A DNA stretch of 15,362 bases, taken from assembly GCA_031270145.1 (NCBI GenBank), contig JAISYD010000273.1:1-15362 (forward strand), given 5' to 3'. Below the pieces are notes generated by a model. That model saw only the letters and a program-made list of their open reading frames with translations, searched no databases and was not told the DNA's origin. The DNA comes from Planctomycetota bacterium. GTDB taxonomy: Bacteria > Planctomycetota > SZUA-567. Positions 1 to 6,541 of the stretch are shown in pieces. The position numbers and the translations under genes are program-made. Positions within the stretch are counted from its first letter, which is position 1. Each line of letters starts with the position of its first letter.

Positions 1-161
1 GGCCGATGCCGCCTACCGCAAAGACATTCAACCTCCGCCGTCATTACGCCGATAATAATCTTGCGAACCTGCTCGCGGATAAATTCCCGAAAGGCTTCTC
101 CAAGCTCCGAAACACCGTCCGAAATACCCAGCGTAGCAAATGCTTCCACTCTTTTTAGCAT
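1..161 (-). CDS. IS256/Mutator-like transposase, N-terminal part (runs off window)
   Basis: Reading leftward from ATG at 161, an open frame of 53 codons continues past the window edge. The segment LGEAFREFIREQVRKIII followed by GVMTAEVECLCGRRH resembles the N-terminus of IS256/Mutator-family DDE transposases, where a helical segment is followed by an AEV.ELCG-type motif. A strong AAGGAG ribosome-binding site lies 6-7 bases upstream of the ATG, so this is a genuine start rather than an internal fragment. The catalytic DDE domain would lie outside the window, so I cannot say whether the gene is intact. Its expected terminal inverted repeat would have to fall between 162 and about 194, because another mobile fragment begins at 195; none is obvious there. 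The family call rests on recalled motif similarity only. Confidence 0.6.
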   Translation of the reverse strand, partial: MLKRVEAFATLGISDGVSELGEAFREFIREQVRKIIIGVMTAEVECLCGRRHR

Positions 162-194
162 TATGGTCTCCTTGAACCGGCAATCGTGCCTATC

Positions 195-400
195 GGCACG
201 ACGGGAGACCAACTTTTACTGTTTCAACAATTCCGGGGACGCCGCCAAGATTACAGACGTAATCCCGGCTTTTGCCCGCCCTTGCCAGATACCGCATATT
301 CTGAAAGATGTGGCTCAATCAACACCCACTGCTCATCGGTGACTTTGCGGCGGCGTCACCGGAATTGTTGAAACGGCAAAAGTTGGTCACCCGTCGCGCC
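195..400. mobile_element. 206-bp mini-element (MITE-like) with ~52-bp inverted ends
   Basis: Bases 195-246 and 349-400 are inverted repeats matching at 47 of 52 positions by hand alignment. They share a core GTTTCAACAATTCCGG and end in GACGCCGCC on the inner side. Between them lie about 100 bases carrying only the first 34 codons of an IS5-type transposase. This is the structure of a non-autonomous deletion derivative of an insertion sequence. A small internal inverted repeat (GATTAC, 249-254; GTAATC, 259-264) sits where the transposase reading stops and may mark the deletion junction. I see no convincing target-site duplication: the left flank ends in CTATC and the right flank begins AACGTT. 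The exact termini are therefore uncertain by several bases. Confidence 0.65.
251..355 (-). pseudogene. IS5-family transposase N-terminal remnant
   Basis: On the minus strand a 34-codon stretch reads RRRKVTDEQWVLIEPHLSEY and ends at TAA (253-251). The pattern LTDEQW..IEP.L is the hallmark N-terminus of IS5-family transposases. No start codon is visible in this frame; the TGA at 358-356 lies immediately upstream. The rest of the transposase, including all catalytic residues, is absent. It lies inside the inverted-repeat mini-element and is almost certainly non-functional. Confidence 0.7.
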
Positions 401-568
401 AACGTTGCTCATCCGGGGTCGATCCGCCCAATAGACCAGCGCCGGGCTCCTACGCCCAAGACTCGAGCGCCGACGGCCCGTGTTGTGGAATTCCAGGCAC
501 TCGCCCAAATTATCGCGCGCGTCACACAGCGTCGCGCAGTCCTTCTTGACGCCCCGGAGTTGAATCAT
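356..568 (-). pseudogene. IS3-family transposase (OrfB/integrase) C-terminal remnant
   Basis: The 70-codon minus-strand frame contains LEFHNTGRRRSSLGRRSPAL followed by VYW. This is the pattern of the extreme C-terminus of IS3-family OrfB integrases (FYN..R.H..L....P...Y), except that the usual His is replaced by Arg. The DDE catalytic core is missing. The fragment begins exactly at the 3' end of the MATE gene (its first ATG overlaps that gene's TGA) and runs into the right arm of the mini-element, so both ends look like junctions. It is a degraded relic rather than a gene. Confidence 0.55.
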
Positions 569-1932
569 ATCCCTCCGGACCGCTTATCCTCCCGCATTTC
601 CCGCATCACCCCCATTCCCAGCCGAACCGAGCAGACAAAGGTGGCCAGATCCGCCAGCGGCTGGCTCAACTGGACTCCGAGAACGCCAAGCCAGGGAGGC
701 AAAGTGAAAAGAAACGGCAGCATGAACAAGCCCTGCCAGGCCAAAGCCAGGAAACTGGCCGACCTGGCCCGGCCTATGGTTTGCAGCATCATGTTGTTGA
801 GTATGATCCAGCCCACCAACGGGTAGGTGAGACAACGGAGGCGGAGCGCCAGATTCCCGATGCCTATCACTTCCGGATCATCCGGCCGGAACAGGGCGAT
901 TAGGCCGGGCGCGAAAACGAAACCGGCCACGGCCATGGCCGCCAGGCCGAAGGTGGAGAACTTGACGCAAAACCAGAAAGCCCGTTTGACGCGGGTATAA
1001 AGTCCGGCCCCGTAATTGAAGCCGCACACCGGCTGGAATCCCTGGCCGAAGCCGACCAGGGCGGCATTGGCAATCATGGATATCCTTTGCACCACCGCCA
1101 TGGCGGCTATGGCCGGATCGCCGAAGGCGCCGGAAACCTGGTTGAGGCATACCGCCGCCACGCTGCCTAACCCCTGCCGGCAGAGCGACGGGAAGCCTCC
1201 CCTGCCAATTTCCAGATAAAAGCCCAGGGTCGGCTGGATCAGCCGGAGGTTGATTCGGATGTTGCCGCCCCTGAAACTGGCGGCCAAAAGCAGGCAAAAA
1301 GAAAGCGTTTGGCTCGTCAGGGTCGCAAACGACGCCCCGGAAACGCCCATGCCGAACCAAAAAATGCAAATCGGGTCAAGTATGATGTTCAGAATGGCGC
1401 CGGAAAGCATCCCAAGCATTCCGTGCATGGCGCTGCCCTGGAAGCGGAGCAGATTGTTCAAGGTAAAACAGGCGCAGGTCAGCGGGGCGGCCAGCAGGAT
1501 GAAAAACAGGTATTCAATCGCGTGCGGCAGAATGGTCCCGGTGGAGCCCAGGCAAACGGCCAGGAATTTGATGTTGACGATCCCCAGGAGCGAGATGGCG
1601 GCGCCGAGGACCAGGGACGACAGAAAGGTGGTTGACGCCATGCGGCCGGCATTCTCGAAGCTGCGCGCCCCAAATTGGCGGGAAAGGTAGTTGCCGCCGC
1701 CATGGCCGAAGAAAAAGCCTATGGCCTGGATCGCCGCCATAAGGGGGAAGGCGATTCCCACGGCGGCGGTGGCTGAGGTTCCGAGCGATCCCACGAAATA
1801 GGTGTCGGCCGTGTTGTAAAGTGCGGTAATGAGCATGATCACGATGGTAGGGCCGGCCAGACGGCAGACCAGCCGCTCCACCGACATTTGCGTCATAAGG
1901 CGGCGTTTTTTCTCCATGCCCTCGCTGTCCAA
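565..1932 (-). CDS. MATE-family multidrug/metabolite efflux protein
   Basis: A polytopic inner-membrane exporter of about 455 residues, normal for the MATE family, which moves organic cations, drugs or metabolites out of the cell using a Na+ or H+ gradient. The first membrane segment reads LAGPTIVIMLITALYNTADT followed by YFVGSLG, the typical N-terminal repeat signature. A second set of helices begins near residue 235, giving the expected two-lobe layout of about 12 hydrophobic stretches. I place the start at TTG 1932 because GAGGAGGG (1939-1946) lies 6 bases upstream. ATG 1917 is the alternative but has only a weak site. It is the last gene of a four-gene minus-strand operon and begins 27 bases after the preceding stop. 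Substrate unknown; context suggests export of something made or modified by the operon. An IS3 fragment abuts its stop codon without evident truncation. Confidence 0.9.
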   Translation of the reverse strand: MDSEGMEKKRRLMTQMSVERLVCRLAGPTIVIMLITALYNTADTYFVGSLGTSATAAVGIAFPLMAAIQAIGFFFGHGGGNYLSRQFGARSFENAGRMASTTFLSSLVLGAAISLLGIVNIKFLAVCLGSTGTILPHAIEYLFFILLAAPLTCACFTLNNLLRFQGSAMHGMLGMLSGAILNIILDPICIFWFGMGVSGASFATLTSQTLSFCLLLAASFRGGNIRINLRLIQPTLGFYLEIGRGGFPSLCRQGLGSVAAVCLNQVSGAFGDPAIAAMAVVQRISMIANAALVGFGQGFQPVCGFNYGAGLYTRVKRAFWFCVKFSTFGLAAMAVAGFVFAPGLIALFRPDDPEVIGIGNLALRLRCLTYPLVGWIILNNMMLQTIGRARSASFLALAWQGLFMLPFLFTLPPWLGVLGVQLSQPLADLATFVCSVRLGMGVMREMREDKRSGGI

Positions 1933-1959
1933 GTGAAACCCTCCTCGTCCGCCCAACCG

Positions 1960-2934
1960 TCATGGCGACAACCGCTCCACAAACGCCTCAATCCGGGTGC
2001 GGGTCCGCTCATCCACCCGTCCCGGGCGATCCGCCTCCAGAGTGAGGATGGGAATGGCGATCCCCTCCCGCCACAGGCGATCATGCATCATCCGGTGGCA
2101 GAACGACTGGACATAATGCACTAGCCCGGCGGCGGCGCGCCGATCCGCCTCCCGTCCCACATCCTCAATGCGGGAAAAAACGTCATAGGGATAGGTGTAT
2201 TTGAGATAGGTCTCCACCATTCCCAGCCCTATGCCGTCAAGGAGGGCGAATTGGCGCGGCACCTCGTGATCGACGAAGCGGACATTAAGCCGGTCGAAAA
2301 CCTCCCAAATATCCGAAAAGATGGCCGGAACGCCGGCACAGGACAGACGGATTGGAGGCTGGACGGGCGCCCGCGCCTCCCGGGCTTTCTTCAAGGCCGC
2401 CAGGAGCTCCCTTCGGCATTTATCGGGATCGCTAAAAAAGTCCGAGGTGTTCAAAAGGGCGGTGAAAAGATCGCCCGAAGCCACCATCCCCCCGTCCGCC
2501 AGCCGGTAAAGCTCGCCAGCCAAGGCGCGGATTTCATCAAGAGCCGGCTTCACCGCCTCCGCCGCCGCCAGGGTTGTCCCCAAGCTGTCGGCGAAGCGTT
2601 CAAGCTCTCTCTCCAGGTCATCGGCCCGGCGCGAGGGGGGAAAGGCAAAATGGCGCACGATCACTCCTTCGCTGCGCAATATCTCGCACAGGGCCATATT
2701 ATGCGAGCAATCGCCGGAGATCACCCCCACGATCTCCCGGATGTTCAGGCGGTGAATCGCCCCGTAAATTCCTTTGGCCCAGGCGCAGGTCGAAACGGGA
2801 AGACCCCTGGCTTCAGCCCAGGTGACCAACCGATCAGCCTCGGGGTCGGCGACAAAGACATTATTGAGATCCACCGGCCGGCGGCTGGCGGCGAAAATTA
2901 TTTCCGTGGGGACGGTGGTGATGACGCCAATCAC
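1960..2934 (-). CDS. 2-hydroxyacyl-CoA dehydratase subunit-like iron-sulfur protein (HgdB/FldB-type)
   Basis: A 324-residue member of the 2-hydroxyglutaryl-CoA dehydratase D-component family (PF06050-type). The N-terminus GVITTVPTEIIFAA matches the family's opening P.E.I.AA motif. The C-terminus IPILTLEADRPGRVDERTRT then RIEAF is the classic family ending. Cys50 (VSTCAWAKG), Cys76 (SGDCSHN) and Cys279 (QSFCHR) sit where family members ligate a [4Fe-4S] cluster. Classical enzymes are heterodimers that dehydrate (R)-2-hydroxyacyl-CoA by a ketyl-radical mechanism and need an ATP-dependent activase; neither partner nor activase is in this window. I choose GTG 2934 because it overlaps the upstream TGA as GTGA and has AAGGA 7-8 bases before it; a longer upstream frame lies inside the reductase gene. 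An alternative is a double-cubane-cluster-type or other non-dehydratase relative. Family assignment is firm; the reaction is not. Confidence 0.85.
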   Translation of the reverse strand: MIGVITTVPTEIIFAASRRPVDLNNVFVADPEADRLVTWAEARGLPVSTCAWAKGIYGAIHRLNIREIVGVISGDCSHNMALCEILRSEGVIVRHFAFPPSRRADDLERELERFADSLGTTLAAAEAVKPALDEIRALAGELYRLADGGMVASGDLFTALLNTSDFFSDPDKCRRELLAALKKAREARAPVQPPIRLSCAGVPAIFSDIWEVFDRLNVRFVDHEVPRQFALLDGIGLGMVETYLKYTYPYDVFSRIEDVGREADRRAAAGLVHYVQSFCHRMMHDRLWREGIAIPILTLEADRPGRVDERTRTRIEAFVERLSP

Positions 2935-3998
2935 GCCAAAGTCCTTCGCAACGCCACTTCCAGCATAACCGCCGGTTCCCAACCCAGATCTCGCCTGGCC
3001 CGGTCGACGCGGAACCAATGGTTCCGGGCCAACTGGCAGGCGAGAAAGCGGGTCATGGGCGGGTCCTCCCGGCGCTTCAGAAGCGCGAAGGTCTTTTCGC
3101 CAAGCCAGCCGATCGCATAGGCGGCGGGAAAGGGGATGGACTTGCGGACTTCCGGAAAGCCGGCCGCCGTCACCAGGCGGTTGATGAAATCCCAGCAATT
3201 CACCGGTTCCGGCTCGTTGATGAAGTAGGCCCGGCCGGCTGCCGGCGAGCCGGATTGCAAGGCGTCCAGCGCCAGGATATGGGCGTGGGCGGCGTTTTCC
3301 ACATAGCACACGCTGACCAGGTTTTTCCCGTTCCCCACTCGCCTAAGCCTCCCCCGCCCGGCCAGGGCCAGGAGTTTGGGCAACAGTTGGGTGTCGCCGG
3401 GGCCGAACATGAGATGCGGGCGGATGGCGATGGTGGCGAAGCCGGCGGAATTCATGCCGAGCGCCAACTTTTCCGCCAGCGCCTTGGTGGCGGCATAGGG
3501 GCAAAGATATTTAGCGGGATATGGCAAATCCTCGTCGCCGCCCTCAATATCCTGTCCAGCGTTGACCACCGCCGGCGAACTGGTATGCACCAACCGGCGG
3601 ACGCCAAGCGAGACGGCCGCGTCGATGACGTTTTTCGTCCCCAGATAGTTGGCGGCGTAATGAAGACGGTAGTCGCCGTCGATTCCCGGCATGGCGGCGC
3701 AATGAATGATCGAGCGGCAGCCGTCAACCGCCTTCCTCACCGCCGCCGGATCGGCGACGTCGCCCTGGCGACAATCGGCTCCGGCGGCGGCCAGGTCCGG
3801 GTAAAATCTCCGGCCGAAAACGCGGACCGAATCGCCCCGTTCCAGAAGACGCCCGGCTATGTGCGAGCCGAGGAAACCGCCTCCGCCCGTGATTAGGATC
3901 GGATACGGCTCCCTTCCGCCGGCGCCGGCCGGCGAACGCCTTTGAGCGGGGTCAAGCCTCCGGGTGATCGAGCTGGAATCGGCGTAGCCGGCATTCAC
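2931..3998 (-). CDS. NAD(P)-dependent reductase/epimerase, 3-beta-HSD family, OleD-like
   Basis: A cytosolic short-chain (extended SDR) oxidoreductase of about 355 residues. The nucleotide-binding motif TGGGGFLG is at residues 37-44, the catalytic Ser near 140-141 (VHTSSPAVV), and the YxxxK pair at Tyr168 and Lys172 (YAATK). The sequence follows, nearly block by block, my memory of OleD, the 2-alkyl-3-oxoalkanoate reductase of olefin synthesis: RPHLMFGPGD, LRRVGNGKNLV, YFINEPEPV, PPMTRFLACQLA then NHWF. No OleA, OleB or OleC homologue lies in the window, so the role may differ. The start is uncertain: GTG 3998 overlaps the upstream TGA as GTGA but has no clear ribosome-binding site and adds a roughly 33-residue leader before the Rossmann fold. 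GGAAGGGAG lies just before the Rossmann strand but without a standard start codon. Its stop overlaps the next gene's GTG. Confidence 0.85.
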   Translation of the reverse strand: MNAGYADSSSITRRLDPAQRRSPAGAGGREPYPILITGGGGFLGSHIAGRLLERGDSVRVFGRRFYPDLAAAGADCRQGDVADPAAVRKAVDGCRSIIHCAAMPGIDGDYRLHYAANYLGTKNVIDAAVSLGVRRLVHTSSPAVVNAGQDIEGGDEDLPYPAKYLCPYAATKALAEKLALGMNSAGFATIAIRPHLMFGPGDTQLLPKLLALAGRGRLRRVGNGKNLVSVCYVENAAHAHILALDALQSGSPAAGRAYFINEPEPVNCWDFINRLVTAAGFPEVRKSIPFPAAYAIGWLGEKTFALLKRREDPPMTRFLACQLARNHWFRVDRARRDLGWEPAVMLEVALRRTLA

Positions 3999-5686
3999 CG
4001 ATGTACCATGCTGTCGGTTGGGCAAAAATCATCGGTCAGGAGCGGTACATCGGAAAGATCCGGGCTGGCGACGAGCTGCCTGGGCACGACGTCGTCCAGC
4101 CTAGTGTGGGAAAGATGGCGACTACGCATAGCCCGGTAACGGCGCTCGATATCCCGGGCGGCGAAACGCGGAAGGCTTTCCTTGGCGGCCACCATTATGA
4201 TATTCTCGCCCTCTCCAGAACGGTTGCGCGGGAAGGCGTAAAGCCCTCCGCCGTCAGGCCGGTCAGCCGAGTAGACATCCAGCAGCGTTTTATAGACCGA
4301 GCGGAAGAGGCGACTGTGATCCAGCCCCGACGCCGGCTTTTCAAAAGCGCTGATGACGTTTATGACCATCACCCCGTCGTCGGTCAGGCGATCCCGGACG
4401 GCGTGGAAAAATTCCCTGGTGATCAGGTGTTTGGGAATGCGTCCGCCGGAAGAGTAGGCGTCCATGACGATATAATCCCATTTCCGTCCCGGAGGCGCCT
4501 GCTCGACAAACATGCGGCCGTCGACGACATGGGACTTGATGACCGAATCGCCGGAAAAGGGATAGTTGAACCATTTTTCCGCCAACTTGAAGACCCAGGG
4601 ATCGATATCGACCACATCAATGGATTTGACGTCCGCCGGATAGTTTTCCTTGAACATGCGCGGCCCGACGCCGCCGCCGCAGCCGATGATGAGCATGTCG
4701 CGCGGGGGATGGCCGGTAAGCAGCATGCCGAGATGGAGCAAATCGACGTAGCCGCAAGCGGTACGGGCCGGCGGCGGGGGGAGATCGCGGGTGTTCTCGT
4801 CCAGCAGGATGCCGCTTTCGATCAGGTTGTTGAACATCATCAGCCGGGCGGGCAGCCGATAGGGGGCTATCTGCGAGCGGCTGTTCAGGATGGTGATGAA
4901 ATGATAGGCGGATTCCTTGCTTTCAAGCAGCGTGTCTCCGGCCATGGCCTTGGTGAGTGGAGTTCCGGCTCCGAAATAGCCGCCTCCGACGCCAATAATG
5001 GCAAGGGCGGTTCCGGCCTTTTTGAAGACGCCGCCGCCATGGAAGAAGCAGTAGGCCGAAAGCGCCGCCAAAACCGCCCCCACGCCGTAGACGATGACGG
5101 AAGTGCCGATGAGCTCCACCAAAACGAACGACACCAAAAGGGTGCCGACAATAGAGCCGAGGGTGGAAACCGCGTAAAGCGAACCGGCAACCGAACCTAG
5201 AGCCGAAACCCGGCTCGCCGCCAGGCGTACGGCGAAAGGGCTGACCATGCCCATGCAGATGGAGGGCGGGGCAAACAGGAACAGGCTGGCCAAAAGGGTG
5301 CGGTAACGTACATCAATGTCCTCGAAACCGTTCAACCAGACGCAAAAATCGGGCGCCAGGGGCGGGATGGCAAGGGTCAGGAGGGCGGACAGCAAAAGCG
5401 CCAGCCCCAGCGTTTCGATCTTGGGCGAGCGATCCGCCAGGCGGCCGCCGCCCCAATAGCCTATGGACAGGGCGAGCATGAATACGCCGATGATGGAACC
5501 CCAAACGTAAATGGTGGAGCCGAAATGCGGTTCCACCAACCGGGCGCCGGATATTTCCAGTCCCATGAGAGCGGCGCCGCCCAGGAAAACCACTATATAA
5601 AGGGTGCGCGTCTCTAGCGTCCGGCGGTTGTCGGCGCCATCCTCCATGCCGCCGCCCTGTTTGTTTTTCGCGTACTGTTTCGCCAC
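3995..5686 (-). CDS. Membrane-anchored spermidine-synthase-like protein (SpeE domain fused to MFS-like helices)
   Basis: A 563-residue fusion. Residues from about 25 to 245 form several hydrophobic helices (LYIVVFLGGAALMGLEISGA opens the first; others include GSIIGVFMLALSIGYWGGG and GSVAGSLYAVSTLGSIVGTL). The C-terminal half is a Rossmann-type aminopropyltransferase domain with the IGCGGGVG nucleotide loop at about 334-341, an acidic VVDID strand end, and VMDAY with Asp409 at the position of the catalytic Asp of polyamine synthases, then IPKHLITREFF. Such fusions are widespread, but few have proven polyamine activity; the substrate is unproven. I choose GTG 5686 because AGGGAGAGGG lies just upstream and the promoter at 5748-5776 sits 5' of it; ATG 5647 is the alternative. 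An in-frame extension to 5824 would start upstream of that promoter and is rejected. First gene of the minus-strand operon; its TGA overlaps the next gene's GTG. Confidence 0.85.
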   Translation of the reverse strand: MAKQYAKNKQGGGMEDGADNRRTLETRTLYIVVFLGGAALMGLEISGARLVEPHFGSTIYVWGSIIGVFMLALSIGYWGGGRLADRSPKIETLGLALLLSALLTLAIPPLAPDFCVWLNGFEDIDVRYRTLLASLFLFAPPSICMGMVSPFAVRLAASRVSALGSVAGSLYAVSTLGSIVGTLLVSFVLVELIGTSVIVYGVGAVLAALSAYCFFHGGGVFKKAGTALAIIGVGGGYFGAGTPLTKAMAGDTLLESKESAYHFITILNSRSQIAPYRLPARLMMFNNLIESGILLDENTRDLPPPPARTACGYVDLLHLGMLLTGHPPRDMLIIGCGGGVGPRMFKENYPADVKSIDVVDIDPWVFKLAEKWFNYPFSGDSVIKSHVVDGRMFVEQAPPGRKWDYIVMDAYSSGGRIPKHLITREFFHAVRDRLTDDGVMVINVISAFEKPASGLDHSRLFRSVYKTLLDVYSADRPDGGGLYAFPRNRSGEGENIIMVAAKESLPRFAARDIERRYRAMRSRHLSHTRLDDVVPRQLVASPDLSDVPLLTDDFCPTDSMVHR

Positions 5687-5747
5687 GTTCCCTCTCCCTT
5701 GCCCGGCAAAAACAAAAAGATTCACCCGTCCAGGGGAATCCGCAGAT

Positions 5748-5776
5748 ATTGTAATCCGTACGCCCCTTCGCGTCAA
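5748..5776 (-). promoter_or_regulatory. sigma70-type promoter for the four-gene minus-strand operon
   Basis: On the minus strand TTGACG (5776-5771) and TACAAT (5753-5748) are separated by exactly 17 bases, each one mismatch from consensus. Transcription would start near 5741, giving a leader of about 55 bases before the GTG at 5686. It lies in the divergent gap between the spermidine-synthase-like gene and the HU gene. Confidence 0.65.
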
Positions 5777-5817
5777 GCCCCCCTGGGCTTCAGCGAAAGC
5801 AAAAAGGAAAAATCGTC

Positions 5818-5847
5818 TTGACAATATGCTCGTTCATGCCATATCCT
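5818..5847 (+). promoter_or_regulatory. Candidate promoter for hu-thiS-thiG
   Basis: TTGACA (5818-5823) is followed after 18 bases by TATCCT (5842-5847), a perfect -35 and a 4/6 -10. It faces the HU gene and would give a leader of about 115 bases. It is one of two TTGACA hexamers on this strand here; the other (5862-5867) has no matching -10. Confidence 0.45.
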
Positions 5848-5969
5848 TATGTTGCCTTAGGTTGACATCAGGGGAAACGGCATGAGGCTGAGGCGGGACT
5901 TCCGCCGTCCGGTAGGGAAGCGGAATAAACCGCCGGGTTTTCAATCCAATTTGCTGGGAGGGGATGTCC

Positions 5970-6281
5970 GTGACGAAGAATGACATGGCGTTGAAAATCG
6001 CCAAAGAAATGAAAATGCACCAAACCAACATAAAACGCATCGTGCAGATGACGCTGGATGAAATAATCAACACCTTGATGCGCGAGGGCCGCCTCGAGCT
6101 TCGCAATTTCGGCGTTTTCGAGGTCAAGACCCGAAAGCGCCGCAAGGCCAGGAATCCCCGCACCGGACAGGAGGTCATGGTGGAAGAGCGGCAAACCATT
6201 TCCTTCAAGGGCGGAAAGTACATGACGGATCTTATCAACGGCAAGGTGAAAGGCGCCAAGATGTTTGGCAAAAGAGGATGA
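5970..6281 (+). CDS. HU/IHF-family DNA-binding protein
   Basis: A 103-residue nucleoid-associated protein that binds and bends DNA as a dimer. The N-terminal helices (TKNDMALKIAKEM) are followed by the HU/IHF signature GRLELRNFGVFEVKTRKRRK then ARNPRTGQEV, the beta-arm that enters the minor groove. The C-terminus (VKGAKMFGKRG) is basic. GTG 5970 is preferred because GGGAGGGG (5956-5963) then lies 6 bases upstream; ATG 5964, two codons earlier, directly abuts that site and gives 105 residues. The gene overlaps thiS by ATGA. The arm sequence is most like HU-type proteins I recall from Planctomycetes. Single-copy genome status cannot be judged. Confidence 0.92.
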   Translation: MTKNDMALKIAKEMKMHQTNIKRIVQMTLDEIINTLMREGRLELRNFGVFEVKTRKRRKARNPRTGQEVMVEERQTISFKGGKYMTDLINGKVKGAKMFGKRG

Positions 6282-6499
6282 AAACGGCCGGCAAATTGCG
6301 GATAAACGGAGAAATCCGGGAATTCGCGCCCGACGCCTTCCCCGACAACCTGGCGGTCCTGGTCGAATCGCTTGGACTTGAGCCGGCCTTGGTGGTGGTG
6401 GAATTGAACGGGGAAATAGTCAAGCGGGACTCCTATGCCGCGCGGATCTTTTCCGACGGCGACAATGTCGAGATAGTGCGGCTGGTCGGCGGAGGTTGA
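6278..6499 (+). CDS. thiS: ThiS-like sulfur carrier protein
   Basis: A 73-residue ubiquitin-fold protein of normal ThiS length. It begins LRINGEIREF, has VVVELNGEIVKRDSY in the middle, and ends in GGG, the C-terminal Gly-Gly that is adenylated and then converted to a thiocarboxylate. ThiS passes sulfur to ThiG for the thiazole half of thiamin. Its ATG overlaps the stop of the HU gene (ATGA) with AAGAGG immediately before it, so translation is probably coupled. thiG follows 42 bases downstream, which supports the thiamin role over other ThiS/MoaD-like carriers. The activating ThiF-type enzyme is not in the window. Confidence 0.88.
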   Translation: MKTAGKLRINGEIREFAPDAFPDNLAVLVESLGLEPALVVVELNGEIVKRDSYAARIFSDGDNVEIVRLVGGG

Positions 6500-6541
6500 T
6501 TTCGTCTTCAAGCCGATCCCGGTCGCGTTCTGCCATAGGGT

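Noticed and set aside
1..568. An intact composite transposon at the left end
   Set aside because: The three transposase pieces belong to different families and at least two are clearly truncated; no matching outer ends or target duplication can be seen.
2251..3896. Long plus-strand open frames opposite the dehydratase and reductase genes (2251-3120, 3018-3896)
   Set aside because: They are antisense to strongly conserved proteins, have no family-like sequence and reflect G+C-rich codon third positions.
2931..3998. Calling the region an OleABCD olefin-biosynthesis cluster
   Set aside because: Only an OleD-like gene is present; its neighbours are not OleA, OleB or OleC.
4001..5200. 399-codon plus-strand open frame opposite the spermidine-synthase-like gene
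   Set aside because: The minus-strand protein has clear membrane helices and an aminopropyltransferase domain; the plus-strand frame shows no recognisable motif.
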